Assembly: GCF_025716945.1 (NCBI RefSeq)
Contig: NZ_JAOVZT010000009.1
Location: 74,499 to 138,498, forward strand
DNA: 64,000 bases
Reading direction: 5' to 3'
Source: Geodermatophilus sp. YIM 151500
Lineage (GTDB): Bacteria; Actinomycetota; Actinomycetes; Mycobacteriales; Geodermatophilaceae
Positions within the stretch are counted from its first letter, which is position 1. Each line of letters opens with the position of its first letter. Under the pieces are notes generated by a model. The model made no database searches, was not told the origin of the DNA, and saw nothing but the letters and a program-made list of their open reading frames with translations. Position numbers and translations under genes: made by a program. Below are positions 41,969 to 52,410 of this stretch, in pieces.

Positions 41969-41974
41969 TAGGTC
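41969..41974 (+). promoter_or_regulatory. Leaderless -10-like element of the response regulator gene
   Basis: TAGGTC with 6 nt to the ATG at 41981. The last base is C rather than T, so the match is imperfect. Confidence 0.35.
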
Positions 41975-41980
41975 TGCACC

Positions 41981-42655
41981 ATGCGTGTCCTGGTGGTCGA
42001 GGACGAGGCCCGGCTGGCCGAGCTGCTGCGCCGCGGCCTGGTCGAGGAGGGCCACGCCGTCGAGGTGGCCGGCACCGGCGAGGACGCGCTCTGGTGGGCC
42101 ACCGAGGAGAGCTTCGACGTCGTCGTCCTCGACGTGATGCTGCCCCCGCCGGACGGCTTCGAGGTCTGCCGCCGGCTGCGCCAGCGCCGCATCTGGACGC
42201 CGGTCCTGCTGCTCACCGCGCGCGGCGCGGTCGGCGACCGGGTGACCGGCCTGGACGCCGGGGCCGACGACTACCTCGTCAAGCCGTTCGCCTTCGACGA
42301 GCTGCTGGCGCGGCTGCGGGCCCTGGCCCGGCGGGGCGGGGTGGAGCGCCCGCCGGTGCTGGAGGCCGGCGACCTGCGGCTGGACCCGGCGTCCCGACGC
42401 GTGTGGCGGGGGGAGCAGGAGGTGGCGCTCTCCGCGCGCGAGTTCGCCCTGCTGGCCACGTTCATGCGCCGTCCCGGGCAGGTGCTCTCCCGCGGGCAGC
42501 TCCTCGACGCGACCTGGGACTCCGCCTACGAGCGGGGGTCCAACGTCGTCGACGTCTACGTCGGCTACCTGCGGGACAAGATCGACCGCCCCTTCGACCG
42601 CCGCTCGCTGGAGACGGTGCGCGGGGTCGGCTACCGGCTGCGGGCCGACGGATGA
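41981..42655 (+). CDS. OmpR/PhoB-type response regulator
   Basis: A 224-residue response regulator. The receiver (residues about 1-115) has the acidic pair in VVEDEARLAELLRRGL, phospho-acceptor Asp in DVVVLDVMLPPPDGFE and the conserved Lys in YLVKPFAFDELLARL. The C-terminal winged helix has REFALLATFMRRPGQVLSRG and VDVYVGYLRDKIDRPFDRRS. It ends 4 nt into the sensor kinase gene (ATGA), so both are coexpressed. The PepSY gene is divergent. Confidence 0.92.
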   Translation: MRVLVVEDEARLAELLRRGLVEEGHAVEVAGTGEDALWWATEESFDVVVLDVMLPPPDGFEVCRRLRQRRIWTPVLLLTARGAVGDRVTGLDAGADDYLVKPFAFDELLARLRALARRGGVERPPVLEAGDLRLDPASRRVWRGEQEVALSAREFALLATFMRRPGQVLSRGQLLDATWDSAYERGSNVVDVYVGYLRDKIDRPFDRRSLETVRGVGYRLRADG

Positions 42656-43992
42656 ACCGGCTGCCGCTGCGGGCCCGCCTCACGCTGGCCTTCGCGCTCG
42701 CGATGGCCGTCGTGCTGGGCGCGGCCGGCGTGTTCGTGCAGCTGCGGCTCGCGGACACGCTGCTCGACCGGGAGGCGCACGCCCTCGACGTCCGCGCCGA
42801 GGCGCTGGCGGCCGAACTGGGTGACGCCCCGCTGCCCGGCAGCCCGACCGACTTCGCCCAGTTCATGGACCCCCGGGGACGGGTGGTGGCCGCGACGCCC
42901 GGCTTCGAGCAGCCGCTGTTCGCACCGGCGGACGTCGCCGGTGCCGAGGCCGACGACCCGCTCGTCGTCGAGGCCGACGTGCAGCTCCCGGACGACGACG
43001 AGGCCGAGCCGGTGCTGCTGCGCGCCGGCCCCGCGGCCGGCGGGGTGCTCGTGGTCGGCAGCTCGCTGGAGGAGCGGGCCGACGCGCTGGACGACCTGCG
43101 CACCCAGATGCTCGTCGGCGGGCCGGTGGCGCTGCTGCTGGCCTCCGGCGCCGGCTGGCTGCTCGCGGGGGCCGCGCTGCGCCCGGTGGAGGCCATGCGG
43201 CGCCGGGCCGCCGCGATCTCCGCGGACAGCGCCGGCGAGCGACTGCCGGTGCCGCCGTCGCGCGACGAGGTGTACCGGCTGGGGACGACGCTGAACGCGA
43301 TGCTCGACCGCCTCGACGCGGGGCTGCGCCGGGAGCGCCGGTTCGTCGCCGACGCCAGCCACGAGCTGCGGACGCCGCTCGCGCTGCTGCGCGCCGAGCT
43401 GGACCTGGCGCTGCGCCGTCCCCGTTCGTCGGAGGAGCTGACCGCGGCCCTGCGGTCGGCCGCTGGTGACGTCGACCGGCTCACCCGGCTGGCCGAGGAC
43501 CTGCTGGCGCTGGCCGGCGGCGAGGAGGGGTCCGAGCTGCTGCGGGCCGAGCCGGTCGCCGTCCCCGACCTGCTGCACGCGATCGCCGGCCGCTTCGCCG
43601 CGCGGGCCGCCACCGAGGGCCGCACGGTGCTCGTCGAGCCGGGCGACGGCGCGGTCGTGCGGGGCGACCGGCTGCGCCTGGAGCAGGCGCTCTCGAACCT
43701 GGTCGACAACGCGCTCCGGCACGGCGGCGGCCGCGTCCTGCTGTCGGCCTCCGCCGAGGACGGCGCCGTGCTGGTGAGCGTGCGCGACGAGGGGCCGGGG
43801 TTCGGCGCGGACTTCCTGCCGCACGCCTTCGAGCGGTTCAGCCGCGCGGAACGCTCACGTACCTCGTCCGGAGCGGGGCTGGGGCTGGCGATCGTCGAGC
43901 TGACCGCCCGGGCCCACGGCGGCGAGGTGCGGGCCGGGGACGACCCGGCCGGCGGCGCGGTGGTCACCATGCGGCTGCCCGCCGCGCGCTGA
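42652..43992 (+). CDS. Sensor histidine kinase
   Basis: A 446-residue membrane kinase. Two transmembrane helices (LTLAFALAMAVVLGAAGVFV near the N-terminus and LVGGPVALLLASGAGWLLAG near residue 165) enclose an acidic extracytoplasmic sensor loop of about 120 residues. HAMP, the H-box FVADASHELRTPLALLRAEL (His ~237), N-box LEQALSNLVDNALRHGG, G1 VRDEGPGFG and G2 GAGLGLAIVELTARAHGG follow in order. The inducing signal is not evident; the acidic loop and PepSY partner would suit a cation or envelope signal. Translation is coupled to the response regulator. Confidence 0.92.
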   Translation: MNRLPLRARLTLAFALAMAVVLGAAGVFVQLRLADTLLDREAHALDVRAEALAAELGDAPLPGSPTDFAQFMDPRGRVVAATPGFEQPLFAPADVAGAEADDPLVVEADVQLPDDDEAEPVLLRAGPAAGGVLVVGSSLEERADALDDLRTQMLVGGPVALLLASGAGWLLAGAALRPVEAMRRRAAAISADSAGERLPVPPSRDEVYRLGTTLNAMLDRLDAGLRRERRFVADASHELRTPLALLRAELDLALRRPRSSEELTAALRSAAGDVDRLTRLAEDLLALAGGEEGSELLRAEPVAVPDLLHAIAGRFAARAATEGRTVLVEPGDGAVVRGDRLRLEQALSNLVDNALRHGGGRVLLSASAEDGAVLVSVRDEGPGFGADFLPHAFERFSRAERSRTSSGAGLGLAIVELTARAHGGEVRAGDDPAGGAVVTMRLPAAR

Positions 43993-44006
43993 CCGGCGGG
44001 GCGACC

Positions 44007-44027
44007 CGGACCGCACGGCCCGGTCCG
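44007..44027. terminator. Weak hairpin between convergent genes
   Basis: CGGACCG pairs with CGGTCCG around a 7-nt loop between the kinase and MarR genes. Short for this genome. Confidence 0.4.
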
Positions 44028-44036
44028 CGGGCGGAC

Positions 44037-44525
44037 TCAGCGGGGGCCGAGGTGGCGCAGCAGCGTCTCGCCGATGTCGTGCAGCGCGGCGACCTGCTCG
44101 GGGGAGAGCTGGTCGAACAGGTGCCTGCGGACGCTCTCCACGTGGATGGGTGCGGCCTTCTCCAGCGCCGCGAACCCCTCGTCCGTCAGGATCGCCAGCT
44201 GCCCGCGGGCGTCCTCCTCGCACACCTGCCGGCGCACCCAGCCGCGCTCCTCGAGCCGGGAGACGGCGTGCGAGAGGCGGCTGCGGGAGGACAGGCAGCG
44301 GTCGGCCAGCTCGCTCATCCGCAGCATCCGGCCGGGCGTCTCCGACAGCTGCACCAGGATCTCGTAGTAGGCGTGCGAGATGCCGGCGTCACGGCTGAGC
44401 TCGCGGTCGAGCCGGTCGTGCAGCAGCAAGGAGCTGTACAACCACGCCCGCCAGGCCTTCTGCTCGTCGGCGTCCAGCCAGCGCGGCTCACCCGAGGGGG
44501 CGGACGGCGCGCCGCTCGCGGTCAT
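44037..44525 (-). CDS. MarR-family transcriptional regulator
   Basis: A 162-residue winged-helix regulator. Helix-turn-helix and wing are LRMSELADRCLSSRSRLSHA and EDARGQLAILTDEGFAALEK; flanking helices form the dimerisation domain. The ATG at 44525 (MTASGAP) is fixed by a TATCCT -10 box 6 nt upstream. Targets unknown; the divergent spacing suggests self-control or control of nearby stress genes. Confidence 0.88.
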   Translation of the reverse strand: MTASGAPSAPSGEPRWLDADEQKAWRAWLYSSLLLHDRLDRELSRDAGISHAYYEILVQLSETPGRMLRMSELADRCLSSRSRLSHAVSRLEERGWVRRQVCEEDARGQLAILTDEGFAALEKAAPIHVESVRRHLFDQLSPEQVAALHDIGETLLRHLGPR

Positions 44526-44531
44526 GGGCAC

Positions 44532-44537
44532 AGGATA
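44532..44537 (-). promoter_or_regulatory. Leaderless -10 element (TATCCT) of the MarR gene
   Basis: Minus-strand TATCCT with 6 nt to the ATG at 44525. Confidence 0.5.
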
Positions 44538-44651
44538 CCGGCGGGACGATCAAGCGCTCAACCAGCGATCACCGCCCGCGCACCCGGGCCGCGACGTCCC
44601 GGTCACGGCGCGGGCGCGCGGACGGTGGTCCCGGGCGCGGACGTCCGTCGG

Positions 44652-45167
44652 TCAGGCCGCGGCGGCCGCTGCGGACCGGGAGTCCGGCCGCAGCGCGGAC
44701 GCCCGGTAGCCCTCGATCACCAGCTCGCGGGTGGCCATGTTCACCCAGCCCAGGTGGACCACCGCCGTGCGGGCGAGCTCGCCGAGACCCGGGGCGGCGC
44801 TGCGGTAGGTGGCGCCGCACTCGATGGCGAAGCGGGCGTCGGGCCACCGGAAGGCCGGGTCGAGGAAGACCTCCAGCGGGGGCGGCGGCATCCCGGCGGG
44901 TGGGTGGGCGTAGCCGAGGACGTCCGCGTACGCCGTCCCCGCGGTCGCGGAGAGCACCTCGCGGGCGTCGATGGCGCCGACCCCGTCGGGCCGGATGACG
45001 AACTCGTCGATGCCCCGCACGTGCCCGCCGGCCGGTTCGCCGTCGACGATCGTGCCCTCGAACGTGTTGTGCATCCGCACGCCCTCGGGCAGCAGCCCGA
45101 CGACGACGAGCTCGGTGAGCCGGCCCTCCATCCGGAAGATGCGGGCGCGGGTGGACCGGTCAGACAT
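44652..45167 (-). CDS. DUF3237-family protein
   Basis: A 171-residue protein, recognisable by RLTELVVVGLLPEGVRMHNT, then GGHVRGIDEFVIRPDGVGAI and FRWPDARFAIECGATYRSAA. DUF3237 proteins form a small beta-barrel of unknown function. Its ATG at 45167 lies 8 nt inside the end of the MBL-fold gene, so both are cotranscribed and probably translationally coupled. The C-terminus is alanine-rich. Confidence 0.8.
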   Translation of the reverse strand: MSDRSTRARIFRMEGRLTELVVVGLLPEGVRMHNTFEGTIVDGEPAGGHVRGIDEFVIRPDGVGAIDAREVLSATAGTAYADVLGYAHPPAGMPPPPLEVFLDPAFRWPDARFAIECGATYRSAAPGLGELARTAVVHLGWVNMATRELVIEGYRASALRPDSRSAAAAAA

Positions 45168-46017
45168 GGACCTTCTCCTTCGTCGGTTGCGGTCGTGCTT
45201 CCGGTTGCGGTTCGAAGCCGGCGAGCAGCGCCTTCAGCTCGGCCTGGGTCACCCCGGGCACCGGGTCGGCGGACGGCGTCGTGCGCAGCGTCGCCACGAC
45301 CCGGTCGAGGCAGTCGTGCACGGGGGGCAGGTGGGAGCTGAGGACGACGCTCGGCTGCAGCCCGGCGAGCGCGTCGAGGGCGGAGCCCAGCGCGACCGGG
45401 TCGGCCATCGTCACCCAGCTGCTGTCCACGGTGGCCCAGGCCACCTGGCTGGGTGCCAGCACCTCCGGCGGGATGTCGTCCGCGCGGCGGGCGGCGGCCA
45501 TGCCCGGCTCGGGCAGCGGGGCGCCGAAGCAGTCGGAGCTGAACAGCGCACCGGAGCGGTCGTCGAGCAGCCCGACCGTCGCCGGGCTGTCGAACAGCGG
45601 TGGTCGCAGCGCGCGCAGGTTCCGGTCGCCGACGTTGACGGTCTCGCCCGGGTTGACCAGCCGCACCCGGTCGAGCGGGAACGGGCCGTCGGGCAGCATC
45701 CGCCCGATCGCCATGAACGAGGTGAGCACGCGGGCCCGCGGCGCCAGCTCGAGCAGCCGGCGCAGGCTGCCGGTGTGGTCGCGGTCCTCGTGCGTCAGCC
45801 AGATCCAGCGCAGGTCCTCGATCGCGACGATCGAGGCCAGCGCGTCGACGAAGTCCTCGCCCAGGGCCGCGGTGCCGGTGTCGACGAGCACGGGCTCGGA
45901 GGCGTGGACGACGAAGGCGTTCATCGGGATGACGCCGACGCCGGGCACGGGCCAGTGGGTGGGGATCACCGTGGTGTCGGGGCCGGCCCGGAACGGCTCG
46001 CTCAGGACGGGGTCCAT
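45160..46017 (-). CDS. MBL-fold metallo-hydrolase
   Basis: A 285-residue metallo-beta-lactamase-fold enzyme. The metal motif is WIWLTHEDRDHTGSLRRLLE (H-x-D-x-D-H type, with Asp in place of the second His), and downstream elements ALFSSDCFGAPLPEPG and SHLPPVHDCLD supply further ligands. This variant motif is close to that of flavodiiron-like and related MBL proteins. GAGGAACC with a strong AGGAGG lies before the ATG at 46017. The upstream repeat cluster at 46104 is a candidate operator for the LAL regulator. Confidence 0.82.
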   Translation of the reverse strand: MDPVLSEPFRAGPDTTVIPTHWPVPGVGVIPMNAFVVHASEPVLVDTGTAALGEDFVDALASIVAIEDLRWIWLTHEDRDHTGSLRRLLELAPRARVLTSFMAIGRMLPDGPFPLDRVRLVNPGETVNVGDRNLRALRPPLFDSPATVGLLDDRSGALFSSDCFGAPLPEPGMAAARRADDIPPEVLAPSQVAWATVDSSWVTMADPVALGSALDALAGLQPSVVLSSHLPPVHDCLDRVVATLRTTPSADPVPGVTQAELKALLAGFEPQPEARPQPTKEKVHV

Positions 46018-46103
46018 CGGTTCCTCCTGACCACCGGGGGACGGACCGGTCGGTCGAGGACGAGCCTCCGCCCGGGCGCGCGGGCGGCGGATCGGTGCGC
46101 GGT

Positions 46104-46155
46104 ACCCGGTCAACGGGTGGCGGCACCCGGTTAACGACGGGTGGTGGCACCCGGT
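46104..46155. repeat. Three-copy ACCCGGT repeat cluster upstream of the MBL-fold operon
   Basis: ACCCGGT at 46104, 46125 and 46149 (21- and 24-bp spacing), each within a longer imperfect unit of about 22 bp that also reads as an inverted repeat (ACCCG...CGGGT). The cluster overlaps the end of the LAL regulator gene and lies about 90-140 bp upstream of the MBL gene start. Confidence 0.5.
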
Positions 46156-49133
46156 TGACGACGAGCGCGCCCGGGTCGGCCGGCGGCGGGCGCGCGCTGG
46201 GCGGACGGGCGCTGTTCGGCGGGCGCGCGCTCGTCGGCGGGCAGGCGCTGGGTGGCGAGCGCGGCCAGCGCCGCGCGGTCGGAGGCACCGGTCTTGCGCA
46301 GCAGGTCCGCCACGTGCTTCTCCACCGTGCGCGGGGACAGCACGAGCGCCTCGGCGATGCGCCGGTTGGTCAGCCGGTGGCCGAGCAGCCGGAGCACGTC
46401 CACCTCGCGGCTGGTGACGCCGCGGGCGAGCAGGTCGTCGGGCACCGGCGACAGCCCGCGCCCGCGGCGGGGGACCCGGCCACCGGCCTCGCGCAGCCGG
46501 GTGCGGCAGGCGGTCGCCAGACGCGGCCGGTCGTGGTCGGCGAACCAGCGCACCGCGGCCTGCAGCCACCCCACCGGATCGCCCCACCCGTCGCGCCGCG
46601 CGGCCGGCGCGACCAGCCACCCAGTCAGGTGCAGCAGCCAGTCGGCGTCGACGTAGCCGGCGAGGTCGGCCGTGCCCGCCGCGAACGCGGTCTCCGCCGC
46701 GGCGGGGGAGGACCGGCCGAGCCGGACCGCCCGCGACACCTGCAGCAGCGACCGGTTGAACCGGGTGCCGCTGCCGGGGGCGGCGGCGGCCCGGGTGGCC
46801 GCCTCGTCGGCGTCCGGCCGGTCGAGCGCGTGCAGCAGGGCCCACAACCCCCAGTGCGGGAAGTGGTGCCCCGGCGCCGCTCCGAGCAGTTCCACCGCCC
46901 GGTCCAGGGACGCCCTCGCCGCCTCCGGATCGCCCTCGTGGAGCGCGAGCATGGCCCGGACCCGCCCGTGCTCGCCCGCCGCGACCGCGACCTCGCCGCC
47001 GCCGGCCGCGCGGGCCCGGTCGAGGGCCTCCTCCATCCGTTCCGTGTCGAGCTCGTGGGCGTAGGAGCGGGCCAGGGTGAGCAGCGCGGGGGCGAGCACG
47101 GCCGATCCGGTGCGGCGCGCCGCCGCCGCGGCCTGCACGGCGGCCGCGCGGCCGGCGGCCGGCCGTCCGCGCGCCACGAGCGCCTCGGCGAGGTGGAACT
47201 CGACCAGCGCCAGCGTCGCCGTGGTGCCGGTCTCCACCGCCGCCCGGCGGGCCTGCTCGAGCCGGTCGGTCCGCATCGTGTCGAGCAGGTCGACCGTGCC
47301 GAGCTCGTGCAGCGCGCGGGCGCGCCAGGAGCCCAGCGCGTGCAGATCAGCCAGGTCCAGCGCCGCGGCGAACGCGCGCTCGGCGGCGTCGACGTCGTGC
47401 AACCGGTCGGCCCGCCCGATCACCTCCCACGCCTCGCACGCCACCTCCGGTGCCACGTCCGGCGCCGCGAGCACGGCCCGCGCCCGGGACCGCGCGCGGG
47501 CCGGCAAGCCGGCTGCCGCGTCGATCTGCGCGCCCAGCACGGCGGCGGCCGGGCCGGGGAGCCCGGCGTCGGCGAGCTGCCGGCGCGCCTCCTCGAGCCG
47601 ACCGGCGCCCAGCAGCGCCCGGGCGAGGCTGAGCCGGAGGGCGCCGGCGCGCTCCGCGTCGTCACAGCGGTCGCGCCGCCCGTCGCAGCGGTCGCGCCGC
47701 CCGTCGCAGCGGTCGCGCCGCTCGTCGAGCGCCGGGGCCGCCAGGGCCAGCGCGGCGTCGACGTCGCCGGCGAGCGCCCGCACGGCGGCCAGGTCCTCGC
47801 GGGTGGCCAGTGTGTCCGCCCCCGCGCCGCCGAGCAGCTCCAGCGCCCGCTCGAGGTGCGCGGCCGCGGTGCCGAGGGCGCCGCCGCGCCGCTCCCGGTT
47901 CCCGAGCTCGACGAGCAGCGTCGCGGCGCGCTCGGCGTCCCCGGCCAGCTCGGCCAGGTGGGCGGCGACCGCCAACTCCGGGCCGGCCGGCCGCGGGTGC
48001 ACCTCGGTGACCACGTCCAGCGCGCGCCGGGCCAGTGCGGACCGGTCCGGGCCGATGAGCGAGGTGGCGATGTGGTCGCGGGTGAGGGCGTGCCGGAAGC
48101 GCAGGGCGCCGTCGTCCGGGTCGGTGGTGAGGAAGGCGGCGTACGACGCCTCCCGCAGCGAGGCGAGCACCTCCCCGGGGGGCAGGCCCGTCACGCGCGC
48201 GAGCGTCTCCGGCTCGAGCCGGCGTCCCAGCAGCGCCGCGGCCTGCAGCACCGCCCGGGTGCGCGGGTGGAGGGTGGCCAGGCGCGCGGTGACCGAGTCG
48301 GCGACGGTGGGCGGCACGGCCGCGTGCAGCCGGCGCTCCACGACCCGCCAGCCGTCGTCGGTGTCGAGCAGCGCGCCGGCGCGGGCCAGCCCGGCGAGCA
48401 GTTCCTCCACGTGGAAGGGCACGCCGTCGGCGCGGTCGCGGACGAACCGCAGCAGCCCGGCGGGCACCGCGTCGACGCCCAGGCAGGCGCGCACCATGCG
48501 GTCGACGTCGCGGTCGTCGAGCGGACCCAGCTCCACCAGCTGCGCGGCGCGGGTGTCGGCCGCCCGGCGGACCGCCCGGTAGGCATCCCCGGGGGGCTCC
48601 GGGCGCAGCGTGACCAGGCAGCCCGCGGCGTGGTCGGCGGTGTTGGCGAGCAGGTAGTCGAGCACCACCACGGTGTCGGAGTCGGCCCAGTGCAGGTCCT
48701 CGACCAGCAGCAGGGCGCCGCGCTCCCGGGTGGCCGCGTGCAGCAACCGCAGCAGCGCCTCCGCCAGCGCGGGCGGGGCGGGCGGTGGGAGCGTTCCGGC
48801 GTGCTCGCCGGTCAGCCGGTCCAGCAGGGCGCGCACCGGCCGCAACCCGGGGTGCGCCGGCCAGCCCGCCCGGAAGGCGCCGGCCACGGCCTCGGCGAAC
48901 GGCCCGGTCGGGTAGGCGGTGCCGCGCTCGAGCACCCGTCCGTGCAGCACCTGCAGGCCGCGGCCGGCCGCCCGGGTGCGCGCCTCCGCCAGCAACCGGG
49001 ACTTGCCCGTCCCGGCCTCGCCGAGCAGCGCCAGGCCGCGACCCCGGCGCGAAGCCGCGTCGTCGACGGCGTCCGCGACGGCGCGCAGCTCGGCGTCCCG
49101 CCCGACGAGGACCGGGCACAGCAGCGGGCCCAC
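46131..49133 (-). CDS. Large ATPase-LuxR (LAL-type) transcriptional regulator
   Basis: A regulator of about 1000 residues. The N-terminal NTPase has Walker A LGEAGTGKSRLLAEAR near residue 35 and LLVEDLHWADSDTVVVLDYL (Walker B) near 155. A helical-repeat section follows, and the LuxR domain has VTSREVDVLRLLGHRLTNRR and LSPRTVEKHVADLLRKTGAS, with an extra basic tail of about 45 residues. The GTG at 49133 is the proposed start, but the frame stays open upstream, so the N-terminus is uncertain. A threefold heptad repeat occurs at about residues 470-490. Cotranscription with the MBL-fold gene is possible. Confidence 0.8.
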   Translation of the reverse strand: MGPLLCPVLVGRDAELRAVADAVDDAASRRGRGLALLGEAGTGKSRLLAEARTRAAGRGLQVLHGRVLERGTAYPTGPFAEAVAGAFRAGWPAHPGLRPVRALLDRLTGEHAGTLPPPAPPALAEALLRLLHAATRERGALLLVEDLHWADSDTVVVLDYLLANTADHAAGCLVTLRPEPPGDAYRAVRRAADTRAAQLVELGPLDDRDVDRMVRACLGVDAVPAGLLRFVRDRADGVPFHVEELLAGLARAGALLDTDDGWRVVERRLHAAVPPTVADSVTARLATLHPRTRAVLQAAALLGRRLEPETLARVTGLPPGEVLASLREASYAAFLTTDPDDGALRFRHALTRDHIATSLIGPDRSALARRALDVVTEVHPRPAGPELAVAAHLAELAGDAERAATLLVELGNRERRGGALGTAAAHLERALELLGGAGADTLATREDLAAVRALAGDVDAALALAAPALDERRDRCDGRRDRCDGRRDRCDDAERAGALRLSLARALLGAGRLEEARRQLADAGLPGPAAAVLGAQIDAAAGLPARARSRARAVLAAPDVAPEVACEAWEVIGRADRLHDVDAAERAFAAALDLADLHALGSWRARALHELGTVDLLDTMRTDRLEQARRAAVETGTTATLALVEFHLAEALVARGRPAAGRAAAVQAAAAARRTGSAVLAPALLTLARSYAHELDTERMEEALDRARAAGGGEVAVAAGEHGRVRAMLALHEGDPEAARASLDRAVELLGAAPGHHFPHWGLWALLHALDRPDADEAATRAAAAPGSGTRFNRSLLQVSRAVRLGRSSPAAAETAFAAGTADLAGYVDADWLLHLTGWLVAPAARRDGWGDPVGWLQAAVRWFADHDRPRLATACRTRLREAGGRVPRRGRGLSPVPDDLLARGVTSREVDVLRLLGHRLTNRRIAEALVLSPRTVEKHVADLLRKTGASDRAALAALATQRLPADERAPAEQRPSAQRAPAAGRPGRARRQPGATTRR
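47660..47722 (-). repeat. Three tandem 21-bp repeats inside the LAL regulator gene
   Basis: Units at 47660-47680, 47681-47701 and 47702-47722, nearly identical, encoding RRDRCDG three times (the last ending in D). The repeat preserves reading frame and introduces three evenly spaced cysteines. Confidence 0.9.
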
Positions 49134-49212
49134 GCCCCGAGCCTCGCGCGGCCGCCGGTGTCGGACAAGCGGCTGGCCGACGAGCGTCCCGTCGGCCGCG
49201 GCCCGGCGACGG

Positions 49213-49273
49213 GTCGGCACGTCGAGGAGGAGACTGGTCGGCACGTCGAGGAGGAGACTGGTCGGCATGTCGA
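49213..49273 (+). repeat. 24-bp tandem repeat carrying the ribosome-binding site of a small membrane protein gene
   Basis: Two exact copies (49213-49236 and 49237-49260) and a partial third (49261-49273). Each contains GAGGAGGAGA. In the partial copy the ATG start codon replaces the ACG of the complete copies. Confidence 0.9.
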
Positions 49274-49599
49274 CCCCGACCCTCACCGGCGCCCGCACCC
49301 GCTTCCCGTCGTCCGTGCTCGTGGTGGTCGGGCTGGCCGCCGGCTTCGGCGTGGCACAGGGCACCGGGATCCGCTGGCTCGGCGGCGCGCTGTTCGTCGG
49401 CGCGGGGCTGGCCGCGGCCTGGCTCTGGTACCGCCGCCGCGGGCTCGCCGTCGCGCTGGGCCTGGCCGGCGTGTACGTCGCCGCTTTCGTGCTCGCGCAC
49501 GTGCTCGCCCTCGGCGTCGGCCTGTCCGCGTGGCTGGCGGTGACGCTGGTGACCGCCGCCGCCGCGGGCGTCACCTACGCGGTCGCCGACCGGCGCTGA
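49267..49599 (+). CDS. Small three- or four-helix membrane protein
   Basis: A 110-residue integral membrane protein: hydrophobic segments SVLVVVGLAAGFGVAQGTGI, LGGALFVGAGLAAAWLWYRR, LAVALGLAGVYVAAFVLAHV and WLAVTLVTAAAAGVTYAVAD. No family recognised. The ATG at 49267 has a perfect GAGGAGG, present in the tandem repeat, about 9 nt upstream. An in-frame extension to 48919 exists, so the start is not certain. Divergent from the LAL regulator. Confidence 0.6.
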   Translation: MSTPTLTGARTRFPSSVLVVVGLAAGFGVAQGTGIRWLGGALFVGAGLAAAWLWYRRRGLAVALGLAGVYVAAFVLAHVLALGVGLSAWLAVTLVTAAAAGVTYAVADRR

Positions 49600-49763
49600 G
49601 TGCACCGGTCGGCCCCCTGCGGGGTCCCGTCGCGAGCCTGCGAGCGGCGGGGGGCAGGGGGTCCTTCGAGTAGCCTGGGAAGGTCGCCGGGACGGCGGCC
49701 GTTCACCACCGGTGTCGGGCGCCAGCGGGCGCCGAACCCCCGAGCTCCCGAGGTGCCCTCCGC

Positions 49764-51653
<1,890 letters not shown>

Positions 51654-51884
51654 CACCCCCACCCGGCGTCGACCATCGGCGGCTGGTCGCCCCCATCGGC
51701 GTGTCGGCCAGCCCTTCGGCGATGATCGCCCCAGGGTCGCGTGCCCACGAACTCACGCCGGGTGACGACGCTCCGGACGGCGGCGGCACGCCCGCCGAGC
51801 GCGAGCCGAGGCGCGCCGCGCCGGCTGCCTACGGTCTCGTCGGACCACTGGCACACCCACCAGCGAGAGGCGGGCCGAGCGCCG

Positions 51885-52382
51885 ATGACGACCACCCGTG
51901 CGGCCGAGAGCGGGTTCCGGGCCGGGATCGACGTCCGGGTCAGCCTGCGCGACGACGCCGGGCTCGGGGGTGAGGCGTTCGACGGGGCCTGGTTCCCGCG
52001 CACCCGCGACCTGTCGGTGGAGGTCCCGGAGCTGATCGCCGAGCTCGACCGGCGGGGCGTGCGCGTGGAGCGCTTCACCTACGCGCTCGACGCCTGGCGG
52101 CCCGCGCCGCGCAAGGTCGTCGTGCAGGGACGCGTCGTGCGCACCGGTGGCTTCCGCAGCATGGACCCGCTGGTCGTCTGCCTCACCTGGGCCGGCGGCA
52201 ACCGGCGCGCCGACCTGCTCGTCATCCCACCGGAGACCGACGTCATCACCGGCGCCCGGGCGCTGCGGCTGGGCCTGCGCCGGGGCCTGCCGCGCTCGCC
52301 GCAGATGGTGCTGGCGGCGGCCCGGTCGACCCCACTGCCGCAGGTGCCCGCTCTGCCGCGGATGCCCGCACGGGTCGGCTGA
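51885..52382 (+). CDS. DUF5994-family protein
   Basis: A 165-residue protein. The conserved DUF5994 features are GGEAFDGAWFPRTRDLSVEV, RRGVRVERFTYALDAWRPAP, and RTGGFRSMDPLVVCLTWAGG. It is an actinobacterial family of unknown function, probably a small beta-rich cytoplasmic protein. Start at ATG 51885, with GAGAGG about 14 nt upstream. No promoter is obvious. Confidence 0.75.
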   Translation: MTTTRAAESGFRAGIDVRVSLRDDAGLGGEAFDGAWFPRTRDLSVEVPELIAELDRRGVRVERFTYALDAWRPAPRKVVVQGRVVRTGGFRSMDPLVVCLTWAGGNRRADLLVIPPETDVITGARALRLGLRRGLPRSPQMVLAAARSTPLPQVPALPRMPARVG

Positions 52383-52397
52383 GCGCGCGACCCGTGC

Positions 52398-52403
52398 CAG
52401 GGT
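52398..52403 (+). promoter_or_regulatory. Leaderless -10-like element of the cupin gene (CAGGGT)
   Basis: CAGGGT is followed by 7 nt and the ATG at 52411; the first base is C rather than T, so support is moderate. Confidence 0.4.
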
Positions 52404-52410
52404 GTCGGGC

